Origin: Streptomyces sp. M92
GTDB lineage: Bacteria; Actinomycetota; Actinomycetes; Streptomycetales; Streptomycetaceae
Direction: 5' to 3'
Length of the DNA: 64,000 nt
Assembly (NCBI RefSeq): GCF_028473745.1
Contig: NZ_CP101137.1
Span: forward strand, 5,952,001-6,016,000
In this document: positions 53,732 to 61,190 of the stretch, piece by piece
How positions within the stretch are numbered: position 1 is the stretch's first letter
How the letters are laid out: the number at the start of each line of letters is the position of its first letter
Program-made: the position numbers and the translations under genes
The notes under the pieces: model-generated
What the model was told of the DNA's origin: nothing
Database searches by the model: none
What the model saw: only the letters and a program-made list of their open reading frames with translations

Positions 53732-53808
53732 GTGGGAACGTGCCCAATTTGGTGGGCACGTTCCCACCCGGCGCAGTGAAGACTCGTGGGAGCGCGCCCA
53801 TCTGTCAA
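53732..53808 (-). promoter_or_regulatory. Importer-operon promoter with three LacI-type operators
   Basis: On the minus strand TTGACA (53803-53808), a 17-base spacer and GAGTCT (53780-53785) form a promoter. TGGGAGCGCGCCCA (53787-53800) fills the spacer. Downstream, TGGGAACGTGCCCA (53733-53746) and its reverse complement (53753-53766) form a 15-base-arm inverted repeat around ATTTGG. All three are near-palindromic 14-mers of the form TGGG-N6-CCCA, the usual LacI-family layout. Confidence 0.78.
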
Positions 53809-53957
53809 TGACTTGAACACAAGTTGCCCGTGAGTCCGAGGCCCCGCGTTCGCCTCCCGGTCCCCGAAGTCGCTCCGCGCAGGGCGGCGTCTGCAAGAAT
53901 TGCCGCTGGTCACCTCCGCGGCAGGCATCGCCGCCGCGGCCGCCGAGGGGGGAGTAC

Positions 53958-54971
53958 ATGACCGGAGACCGCCGTCCCACGATCAAAACGGTCGCCGCCC
54001 GTGCCGGCGTGGGCCGCACCACCGTCTCCCGGGTCGTCAACGGCTCGGATCTCGTCAGTGCCGACGCACGGGCCCGCGTGCTCGCGGCCATCAAGGAACT
54101 CAACTACGTTCCCAACTCGGTCGCGCGCGGCCTGGTCACCAACCGCACCGACGCCGTGGCCCTGGTGATCCCGGAATCGGAGAGCAGGCTCGGGTCGGAG
54201 CCGTTCTTCGCCGCGCTGATCCGCGGCGTCAGCGGCGCGCTCGCCGACAGCCGGACCCAGTTGCAGCTGATGCTCGTCCGTGACCAGGCGGAGCGGGACC
54301 AGTTGACCGAGTCGGTGGCGACCCGCCGCGTGGACGGTGTCCTCCTGGTCTCCGTGCACTCCGAGGACCGGTTGCCGGGCATGCTGGAGGAGATGGGTTT
54401 GCCCACCGTGCTGGCCGGCCGCCGGGACGCGGGCGAGCGGCTGAGCTACGTCAACTCCGACAACGCCGGGGGTGCCGCCGCGGCGGTCCGGCACCTGCTC
54501 GGCAGGGGCCGGAGGAGGATCGCCACGATCGCCGGGCCGCTGGACATGGACGTCGGCCGCAGCCGACTGACGGGCTGGCGGAGGGCGCACGAGGAGGCGG
54601 GGCTGCCCGCCGGGGAACTCCTGGTCGAGGCGGGTGACTTCACCGAGGAGGGCGGTAGGCGGGCCATGCGTTTGCTTCTTGAACGCGTGCCGGATCTGGA
54701 CGCGGTCTTCGCCGCCTCCGACCTCATGGCGGTCGGTGCTCTGGCCGAACTCCGCGAGCGGGGCAGGCAGGTGCCCGGGGACGTCGCCGTCGTCGGGTTC
54801 GAGGACTCCGTTCTCGCCCGCCACACCGATCCGCCGCTCACGACGGTGCGTCAGCCGGTGGAGGAACTGGGCCGGACCATGGCCCGTATCCTCACCGACA
54901 TCACGCGGCACGGCGCACCCCGGCAGCAGACGACGCTTCCGACGGAGTTGGTGGTGCGCGAGTCGTCCTGA
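53958..54971 (+). CDS. LacI-family regulator of the beta-glucan locus (CebR-like)
   Basis: A 337-residue repressor. The HTH is IKTVAARAGVGRTTVSRVVNGSDLVSADARARVLAAIKELNYVPNSVARGLVTNRTD, with the hinge helix ending ARGL, and a periplasmic-binding-protein-like ligand domain (about 65-330). GGGGGGAGTAC precedes the ATG. It is divergent from the importer operon and three TGGG-N6-CCCA operators lie between. The GH64 gene carries a related palindrome, so the same or a sister regulator may control it. Confidence 0.87.
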   Translation: MTGDRRPTIKTVAARAGVGRTTVSRVVNGSDLVSADARARVLAAIKELNYVPNSVARGLVTNRTDAVALVIPESESRLGSEPFFAALIRGVSGALADSRTQLQLMLVRDQAERDQLTESVATRRVDGVLLVSVHSEDRLPGMLEEMGLPTVLAGRRDAGERLSYVNSDNAGGAAAAVRHLLGRGRRRIATIAGPLDMDVGRSRLTGWRRAHEEAGLPAGELLVEAGDFTEEGGRRAMRLLLERVPDLDAVFAASDLMAVGALAELRERGRQVPGDVAVVGFEDSVLARHTDPPLTTVRQPVEELGRTMARILTDITRHGAPRQQTTLPTELVVRESS

Positions 54972-54974
54972 CGC

Positions 54975-55658
54975 TCAGCCGAGCCGGTCGGCCAGATCGG
55001 CCAGGCCGTCGGCGTACAGGTCGAAGCGGTCCGACGAGGCGGGCGGGTCGCCGACGGGTCGGGCGACGTAGGCGGTGCGCAGGCCGAGGGCCTGTGCACC
55101 GCGCAGGTCCCAGGCGTGGGCGGCGACCATGAGGAGCCGGTTCGGCGGTCGGCCGGACACCGTGACGGCCAGCCGGTACACCGCCGGGTCCGGTTTGTAG
55201 CTGCGGGCGTCCTCGGCGGACAGCGCCTGGTGCCAGCGCAGTCCGGCGTGGGAGTTGAGCTGGAGCAGCGCCGTCCGCCCGGCGTTGGAGAGGCCGATCA
55301 GCGGGAACCGCTCGGCAAGCCGGGCGAGCCCCGGCACGGTGTCGGGCCAGGGCGGGAGCCTGCGACCCGACCGGGCCAGTTCCTCGACGGCGGCCGGATC
55401 GTGGACTCCGGCGGCGTCGGCGACAAGCCGGGCGGCCTCCAGATCGAGGACGTCGCTGGTGAGGTAGGGCCGGGCACCGTCGAGGACGCGGCGCTGCTCC
55501 CGTTCGACGTGGCGCTGCCACAGTGCGAGCAGTTCCTCGGCCCCGGCCTCGTCGACGGACGGGGCCAGCGCGCGGATTCCGGCGCGGATGCCGGCGGGTT
55601 CGTCGACGAGCGTGCCGAGCACGTCGAGGACGAGGGCGTCGATCTCCAGTGGTTGCAT
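54975..55658 (-). CDS. HAD-superfamily hydrolase, haloacid-dehalogenase type II
   Basis: A 227-residue HAD hydrolase. The nucleophile Asp is in ALVLDVLGTLVDE, motif II in IGLSNAGRTA, the conserved Lys in SYKPDPAVY and the acidic motif IV region in LMVAAHAWDLRGAQALGLRTAYVAR. These match L-2-haloacid dehalogenases, though motif I here reads DVLGT rather than DVNET, closer to phosphatases. Its stop is 3 bases from the convergent lacI stop. Confidence 0.8.
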   Translation of the reverse strand: MQPLEIDALVLDVLGTLVDEPAGIRAGIRALAPSVDEAGAEELLALWQRHVEREQRRVLDGARPYLTSDVLDLEAARLVADAAGVHDPAAVEELARSGRRLPPWPDTVPGLARLAERFPLIGLSNAGRTALLQLNSHAGLRWHQALSAEDARSYKPDPAVYRLAVTVSGRPPNRLLMVAAHAWDLRGAQALGLRTAYVARPVGDPPASSDRFDLYADGLADLADRLG

Positions 55659-55775
55659 GGCAGAGGGCTCCCGGAGGACTACGAGGGTGCGGTGGTGGCA
55701 GTAGTGCCAACATCGCCGGGAGCCGACCGGATTCCTGCCCATGCCGAAACGACCGGACCGGGGCCGTGGAACGGT

Positions 55776-56264
55776 TCACCCCGCGTCGGGCAGCGCTCCC
55801 GGGCACTCGCCGTCCTGCGCCTGCCGCGTGGCGCGGCGCGCGTTCTCCTCGCGTACGGCGTCCAGCCAGCGCCACGGCCTCAACTCGTCCAGGGTGAGGC
55901 CGGGGCAGGCGAGTTGGTGAGGGATGCGGCAGGCCGAGCCCGGCGGGGGCTCGCTCAGTCCTCCGTTCCAGGCCTGCCCGCCCGGGTCGACGTGCCAGCG
56001 GTGCCCTGCGGGGACCAGGTGGGCGGGGACGGTGAGCCCGGGTTCGAGCAGCACGTGCTGACCGGTGTAGGTCAGGCGGCGTTCACCGGTCAGGCCGCAG
56101 TACGGGCAGACGGGCCGGGCAGGAGGCTCCGGCCCGGTGGCTCCGTCTTGTACGGCTTGCCTCCGGTCGGCGCTCTCCCAGGAACGCGGAGCGTCGACGG
56201 GTGACTGCCGGCTGCTGTCGGGGCCGGGCAACGGGACGAGTCGCGGTTCGTGTGTATCCGCCAT
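55776..56264 (-). CDS. Hypothetical protein with CPYCG zinc-ribbon-like motif (DUF6083-like)
   Basis: A 162-residue protein. After a ~50-residue disordered start it has PVCPYCGLTGERRLTYTGQHVLLEPGLTVPAHLVPAGHRWHVDPGGQAWN and then SACRIPHQLACPGLTLDELRPWRWLDAVREENARR. Cys-x-x-Cys and later Cys/His residues suggest zinc binding. It resembles a Streptomyces-specific family (DUF6083) of unknown role, often a few copies per genome. The start is uncertain within the disordered N-terminus. Confidence 0.6.
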   Translation of the reverse strand: MADTHEPRLVPLPGPDSSRQSPVDAPRSWESADRRQAVQDGATGPEPPARPVCPYCGLTGERRLTYTGQHVLLEPGLTVPAHLVPAGHRWHVDPGGQAWNGGLSEPPPGSACRIPHQLACPGLTLDELRPWRWLDAVREENARRATRQAQDGECPGALPDAG

Positions 56265-56380
56265 GAAGGTGAGGGTGCGGCGCGGGCCGGAGGGCGGGTA
56301 GGGCGCAAAGCGGGCGCAAGGGCGGCATGGAGGTAGACCGGACGGGGCTCACGGACCCCCCGAATACCCGAATAACTTGC

Positions 56381-56394
56381 GTTTCACGTGAAAC
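56381..56394. other. parS-like ParB-binding site
   Basis: GTTTCACGTGAAAC is a perfect 14-base palindrome and identical to the core parS sequence bound by chromosomal ParB (Spo0J) in Streptomyces and other bacteria. It lies in the gap between the zinc-ribbon gene (ending 56264) and the GNAT gene (ending 56494). parS sites in Streptomyces cluster around oriC, so the window may be in the origin-proximal region. Confidence 0.85.
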
Positions 56395-56493
56395 CGGACG
56401 GCACCCGCCGGAAGCGGCCTCGGATGTGCGGCAACGCGTCGCCGGGAGCGGCGGCATCTTCGCTCCCGGCTCGCTCCGGCCCTGCGCGTACCC

Positions 56494-57102
56494 TCAGGCG
56501 CCGACCGGTGAGCGCGGCTCGCGCCGCATGGCCCACAGCACCGGCCCGCCTCCCGGCAGAGCGAACTCCTCGCGCACGGTGAAGCCGAAGTGCTCGTAGA
56601 ACCCGAGGTTCGACGACTTGGAGGACTCCAGGCAGACGGGCAGGCCCGCCGTGTCCGCCTTGGCCAGCCCCGAGCGCAGCAGGGCGGCTCCGTGTCCCCC
56701 GCCCTGCGCGGCCGGGTCGGCGCCCAGCACCGCCAGGTACCAGTGCGGTTCCTGAGGAGTGTGCCGGCCCGCGGCCTCGACCGCGTCGCGGAACAGCCCG
56801 GCCCGGTCGCCGAGGATGCTCACCAGTTCCTGGATCGTCTCCGCGTCGGGCACGGCCTGCGCCTGGCCCTCGGGCGGCACCCAGAAGGCCGCCGCGGCAC
56901 CCGTACGCTCGCAGACGCCGTGGCGGACGTACTGCCGGGTGAAGATCGTGGTGAAGTAGCGGCCCAGCGCCTCCTGGCGAGAGGAGACGTCGGGGAAGAA
57001 CCAGCGCATCATGGGGTCGTCGTCGAAGGCACGGGCCAGGGTCGCGCTGACCGCTGCGGCGTCGTCCGGCGTCGCCGTCTCCGGAGTGCTCGTTATCGGC
57101 AT
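56494..57102 (-). CDS. GNAT-family N-acetyltransferase
   Basis: A 202-residue GNAT. The acetyl-CoA loop is LAVLGADPAAQGGGHGAALLRSGL and the C-terminal strand LESSKSSNLGFYEHFGFTVREEF. The N-terminal part (DDDPMMRWFFPD) is typical of puromycin-acetyltransferase-like GNATs found beside or in antibiotic producers, but substrate is unknown. The ATG at 57102 has no strong ribosome site. Divergent from the next GNAT gene. Confidence 0.82.
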   Translation of the reverse strand: MPITSTPETATPDDAAAVSATLARAFDDDPMMRWFFPDVSSRQEALGRYFTTIFTRQYVRHGVCERTGAAAAFWVPPEGQAQAVPDAETIQELVSILGDRAGLFRDAVEAAGRHTPQEPHWYLAVLGADPAAQGGGHGAALLRSGLAKADTAGLPVCLESSKSSNLGFYEHFGFTVREEFALPGGGPVLWAMRREPRSPVGA

Positions 57103-57183
57103 GAGGCCATTCTGCCCGACAGTTGATCTTGACGGTCCGGCCGGTACCCGGCTGACGCGTGTGCGCCTGGCAGACTGGCGGAC

Positions 57184-57744
57184 GTGACAGCGCACGAGAC
57201 GGTACACGCACCCGCGTTCGCGCAGCTGATGCGGGATCAGGACGCCACCGAATCCGTACGACGGGATCTCGGGGAGTGCTGGGCGACGGTCATCAACGCC
57301 GGGGGCGCGGTCGTGCCCATGGGCTGCCCCCTTCCGCCGGTCTCCCCGCGGCAGCTGGAACCGGCGGTGGACGCGATCCTGCGGGGGCTCGCTCCACAGC
57401 GCGGTCGATTGCTCCTGGCCTCCGTCGGGGACGCTCTCGCGGGCTGGGTGCTGCTGCGCCGCGAGGCGCACGCCCTGGAAGCGCACTGCGGAACGGTGAA
57501 CCACCTTCAGACCCACGTCCGTTTCCGCGGTACGGGCGTCGGAGCCGCCCTGATGCGCCGGCTCCCCGCGATCGCCCGCGAGGAGATGGGCCTGGAACGG
57601 CTGCGGCTCACGGTGCGGGACGGTCTGGGCCTCGAGGACTTCTACCGCGGGGTGGGCTGGTCCGAGGTCGGCCGGTGGCCGGGCGCGCTGCGCGTGGCGC
57701 CCGGCGACGACCGCGACGAGATCCTGATGAGTCTCGCGCTCTGA
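57184..57744 (+). CDS. GNAT-family N-acetyltransferase
   Basis: A 186-residue GNAT. HLQTHVRFRGTGVGAALMRRL is the acetyl-CoA P-loop, with LRLTVRDGLGLEDFYRGVGWSEVGRWPGALRV following. CAGACT ends 7 bases before the GTG, as in leaderless Streptomyces genes. Substrate unknown; the family includes antibiotic and protein acetyltransferases. Confidence 0.82.
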   Translation: MTAHETVHAPAFAQLMRDQDATESVRRDLGECWATVINAGGAVVPMGCPLPPVSPRQLEPAVDAILRGLAPQRGRLLLASVGDALAGWVLLRREAHALEAHCGTVNHLQTHVRFRGTGVGAALMRRLPAIAREEMGLERLRLTVRDGLGLEDFYRGVGWSEVGRWPGALRVAPGDDRDEILMSLAL

Positions 57745-57774
57745 CCCGGCGCTCAGGGCCCTGCCCCGCCCCGG

Positions 57775-58545
57775 TCAGTCACCCATGACCGCCACCAGCA
57801 CCGCGCTGTCGCCGAACCTCCAGACCGGCGCGACATGACGGAAGCCGGCCCCGGCCAGCAACTCGGCGTGCCGCTCCAGCGCGAGGTCCTCGCCCCGCCC
57901 GCTCCCGCCGTGGGCCTCGTGGCGCCGCGCACGCTCGGCGTACAGGTCGGCGAGCTCCGGGTCCCGCGCGGCCGCGCCCCACCACGCGTGCCAGTCCTCG
58001 TGGGCGTGGCCGCCGGTCCGCTCGGCACGGCGCCGCCCCACGTGCGCCGTGATGGCCGCGCAGGAGGCGTCGCCGGGCGGGAAGTGGTCGCCGTTGACGA
58101 GTACCCCGCCCGGGCGCAGCAGGGCGGCAAGCCGTCGGTAGGTGTCCAGCAGGACCGGTTCGGGGAGGTAGTGCAGGGCCGTGGTCGAGACGGCGGCGTC
58201 CAGCGGGCGGTCCAGCCCGAGGGCGTCGGTCCAGCCGTCGGCGCCGATCACGGTGTCCACGTAACGGGCGGCGTCGGCGTGGTGGGTCCGCCCCAGCTCG
58301 AGCAGCAGGGGGTCCATGTCGGCGGCGACGATCTCCGCCTCCGGCAGGCGGCCGACGAGCCTGGCGGCCAGGGAGCCCGGACCGCACCCGAGGTCGAGCA
58401 GGAGCGGGCGGGGGCGGCCGGCGGTGACGTACTCGACGACATCCGTGATCACCGTGAACCGTTCTTCGCGGTCCACGGCGTAGCGCTGCTGCTGCCGCTC
58501 CCAGCGCTCCACCCACGTCCCGGCCACCGCCATGCTGATGCCCAT
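57775..58545 (-). CDS. Class I SAM-dependent methyltransferase
   Basis: A 256-residue methyltransferase. Motif I is LLLDLGCGPGSLAARL, the acidic end of strand 2 is VAADMDPLLLELG, and motif post-I/IV lies in LDAAVSTTALHYLPEP. Small-molecule target is unknown. It lies 93 bases downstream of the PLP-enzyme operon on the same strand, but the gap contains its own possible -10 (TAGATT, 58593-58598) and a dyad, so it may be a separate unit. Confidence 0.82.
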   Translation of the reverse strand: MGISMAVAGTWVERWERQQQRYAVDREERFTVITDVVEYVTAGRPRPLLLDLGCGPGSLAARLVGRLPEAEIVAADMDPLLLELGRTHHADAARYVDTVIGADGWTDALGLDRPLDAAVSTTALHYLPEPVLLDTYRRLAALLRPGGVLVNGDHFPPGDASCAAITAHVGRRRAERTGGHAHEDWHAWWGAAARDPELADLYAERARRHEAHGGSGRGEDLALERHAELLAGAGFRHVAPVWRFGDSAVLVAVMGD

Positions 58546-58602
58546 CTGGTCGCGCCACCTCTTCCGATCCGCACCCGTCGTGGTCGGGTCCGAATCTACA
58601 GG

Positions 58603-58617
58603 TGGAAACGGTTATCA
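58603..58617. promoter_or_regulatory. Zur/Fur-like dyad before methyltransferase gene
   Basis: TGGAAACGGTTATCA has a 15-base dyad layout and matches the recalled Streptomyces Zur box TGAAAATGATTTTCA at 11 of 15 positions. It sits just upstream of the possible minus-strand -10 at 58593-58598. The match is suggestive only. Confidence 0.3.
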
Positions 58618-58638
58618 GTTGCCTCATCGGTCGCCGGT

Positions 58639-59856
58639 TCACGCCAACGAGGCGAGTACGCCGTGCAGGCGGTCGATCTCCTCCTCCGTGTTGTACGCGT
58701 GCACGCTCACCCGCACCGACCCCTTCCCGTCTTCCGCGCCCGCCTGGCAGAGACTGTCGGCGCGCACCATGAAGCCGTGGCTGTAGAGGATGAATCCGAG
58801 GTCGTCCGAGGGGATGTCGCGGTGCCGGAAGGTGACGATGCCGTGGCGCCGCTGGTCCCCGGGAAGCACGGAGTCGGCGGCCAGGCTGGCGGGGCAGCCG
58901 AGGACGTCGTACGCGTCGAGGTGCCGCAGCCGGTCGGTCAGCCGGGTCGTGAGGCCGGCCGTCCAGCGGGCGATCCGGTCCACTCCGGCCCGGTCGAGCC
59001 AGTCCAGCGCGGCCCTTAACGAGACGATGCCCACCGTGTTGGGCGTACCCTGCCAGCCACCCGGCCGGAACACGGGCCCGCGCGCGTTGCGCGCCCACAC
59101 CGCCCCCGAACCGGGCAGGGCCATCGCCTTGTGCCCCGAGAAGACCACGAAGTCGACGTCCAGCGACGGGTCGGCGAGGTCGACGGGCAGATGGCCGACG
59201 CTCTGGGCCGCGTCCAGACAGATCGGCACGTCCGGGCCGACCGCCGCGCGGATGCGGTGCACGTTCATGTCACCGCCGTAGACGTGGTGGACGTGGGTCG
59301 CGGCCACGAAGCGGGTCCGGGGACCGACCAGGCCGCCGAGCGCACGGTGGTCGTAGTCGCCCGACACCGTCTGGTACGGCAGGGCGCGGACGCGCACCTG
59401 AACACCGCGTTCGGCCAGCGACTGCCGGGCTTCGAGCCACGGGTCCAGGTTGGCGCGGTGGTCGGCGAACGGCACGAGGATCTCGTCGCCGTCGGAGAGG
59501 TACGGCACGAGCCAGTCGCGGGCCACGGTGCGCAGTCCCTCGGTGGTGCCGCTGGTGAAGTGGACGGTGGAACGGTCCGGTTCCGGATCGTGAAGGAACG
59601 CCTTGACCCGCTCCCTGGTGTCCTCCACGAGCCGGGTGGTCTCGTTGGCCCAGGGGTAGGTGCCCCGGCCGGCGTTCGCGTTCGACGTCGTGAGATAGGC
59701 CTGGGCGGCCTCCAGTACGGCCCGCGGCTTCTGGGAGGTCGCCGCGCTGTCCAGATAGGCCGACTCCGGGTGGGCGGTGACGATGGGGAACTGCTCCCTC
59801 AGCTCCCGCTGCCACATGTGGTCCTGGGCGGCCGGGAACGGGTGGCCGGCGCTCAC
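58639..59856 (-). CDS. Class V aminotransferase, cysteine-desulfurase-like
   Basis: A 405-residue PLP enzyme of the SufS/CsdA group. It starts with SAYLDSAATSQKPRAVLEA, has ICLDAAQSVGHLPVD (cofactor Asp), the PLP Lys in VVFSGHKAMALPGSGAVW, and near the C-terminus MVRADSLCQAGA, where the Cys may be the persulfide-carrying residue. Its GTG start overlaps the stop of the preceding gene (GTGA). It is the last of three coupled PLP enzymes; desulfuration, racemisation or lyase activity on a small amino acid is possible. Confidence 0.85.
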   Translation of the reverse strand: MSAGHPFPAAQDHMWQRELREQFPIVTAHPESAYLDSAATSQKPRAVLEAAQAYLTTSNANAGRGTYPWANETTRLVEDTRERVKAFLHDPEPDRSTVHFTSGTTEGLRTVARDWLVPYLSDGDEILVPFADHRANLDPWLEARQSLAERGVQVRVRALPYQTVSGDYDHRALGGLVGPRTRFVAATHVHHVYGGDMNVHRIRAAVGPDVPICLDAAQSVGHLPVDLADPSLDVDFVVFSGHKAMALPGSGAVWARNARGPVFRPGGWQGTPNTVGIVSLRAALDWLDRAGVDRIARWTAGLTTRLTDRLRHLDAYDVLGCPASLAADSVLPGDQRRHGIVTFRHRDIPSDDLGFILYSHGFMVRADSLCQAGAEDGKGSVRVSVHAYNTEEEIDRLHGVLASLA

Positions 59857-61190
59857 TCGCGCACCAGCGGCGCGCCCGCGTCCCGCCAGGCGACGATCCC
59901 TCCGGCCAGGCTCCGCACGTCGGGGTGGCCCATGCGGGTCAGCAGCGCCGCGTGGCGCAGCGACTTCTCGCCCACCGGACAGGCCAGCAGCACCGGTGTC
60001 CGTTTACTGAAGGGAAGTCCGCCGCGGACGAGTTCCTCGAACAGCTCGTCGACGATGTTGACCGAGCCCTCGATGTGCAGGGCCGCGTAGGCGTGCGGGC
60101 TGCGCAGGTCGACGACGAGCGGCCGGGGATCGCTGTCGGCGATCCAGCGGCGGGCGTCGTCGACGCTCACGGAACGGGCGTTGGCCCGTACGTCGTCCTC
60201 GGTGAGCCCGGCGAGGGTGGGCACCCGGCTCGCCCTGCCCAGCAGTCCGGGGCGTCGAGCGCGCACGTAGCTGAGGTAGCTCTCGGCCCGGTCGCACACG
60301 ATGAACACCGCGGTCTCCCGGCGTCCCGTCCCCTCCAGTGCCTCGTCGGCGTCCCGCAGGTGCCGTACCGCGCCCTGGTAGGCGGCGCCCCCGGTCGGCC
60401 CCGACAGCAGTCCGCAGCGGCGGATCAGGGTGAGCATCCCGTCGATGGCCTCGCCCGAGGTGACGGACTCGATCGTGTCGTACGTCGCGGGGTCGAACAG
60501 GCCCACCTGGTGGACCTCGTCGATGGTGCGGATGCCCGGAATGAAGTCGGACTTGTGGGCGACCAGGCCGAGGACCCGCACGTCCGGGTCGTGCTCGCGC
60601 AGCACCCTGGCGACGCCGGTCGAGGAACCGGCCGTGCCGACACAGGCCACGAACCAGTCCGGAGCCCGCCCGTCCAGGTCCTTGACGATCTCCGGTCCGG
60701 TGCCGGAGGCGTGGGCCTCGACGTTGCGCGGGTTGAAGTACTGGTCGGTGTGCAGGTAGGTGCTGCCCGGCTCGGTGAGGGCCTGGTGGAAGTGGGTCAG
60801 CGGATCGTCCGTGTCGGTCGGGTCCAGGCATTCGCTGCGCCCGGGCAGCTCCTCGATCTCGGCGCCCAGGAGCAGGAGCAGTTCCTTGATCTCCGGTACG
60901 CGCATGCGGTTGGTGACGCTCTTGAACTTCAGGCCGTGCATGCCGGCCAGCAGGGCCAGCGCCTTGGCGGTGTTGCCGCTGGAGAGCTCGACGACCGTCC
61001 CCTCGCCGTCGCCCGCGCCTTCCAGGTGGGGGCGGGCCATGTGCCAGGCGGGACGGTCCTTGACGGAGCCGAACGGGTTGAGCATCTCCAGCTTCGCGTA
61101 CAGGTCGATGTGGCGCAGGCCGTGCACGGCGGGGTCGATGCGGACGAGCGGTGTGTTGCCGATGGCGTCCGTGATGCTGTCGTACCTCAT
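59853..61190 (-). CDS. Cysteine-synthase-fold PLP enzyme fused to a rhodanese domain
   Basis: A 445-residue fusion. Residues about 1-325 form a fold-type II PLP enzyme: AIGNTPLVRID, the PLP Lys in NPFGSVKDRPAW, the substrate loop ELSSGNTAKALALLAG and the phosphate loop VGTAGSSTGVARVL. Residues about 345-445 are a rhodanese domain with the loop LLACPVGEKSLRHAALL carrying the likely active Cys. The design suggests a beta-replacement or elimination enzyme that takes or gives sulfur as a persulfide. Its ATG overlaps the stop of the Y4yA-like gene (ATGA). Confidence 0.85.
   Translation of the reverse strand: MRYDSITDAIGNTPLVRIDPAVHGLRHIDLYAKLEMLNPFGSVKDRPAWHMARPHLEGAGDGEGTVVELSSGNTAKALALLAGMHGLKFKSVTNRMRVPEIKELLLLLGAEIEELPGRSECLDPTDTDDPLTHFHQALTEPGSTYLHTDQYFNPRNVEAHASGTGPEIVKDLDGRAPDWFVACVGTAGSSTGVARVLREHDPDVRVLGLVAHKSDFIPGIRTIDEVHQVGLFDPATYDTIESVTSGEAIDGMLTLIRRCGLLSGPTGGAAYQGAVRHLRDADEALEGTGRRETAVFIVCDRAESYLSYVRARRPGLLGRASRVPTLAGLTEDDVRANARSVSVDDARRWIADSDPRPLVVDLRSPHAYAALHIEGSVNIVDELFEELVRGGLPFSKRTPVLLACPVGEKSLRHAALLTRMGHPDVRSLAGGIVAWRDAGAPLVRE

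Noticed and set aside
53732..53767. Reading the 15-base inverted repeat as a terminator
   Set aside because: It sits between divergent promoters, both halves match a third operator, and no gene ends there.
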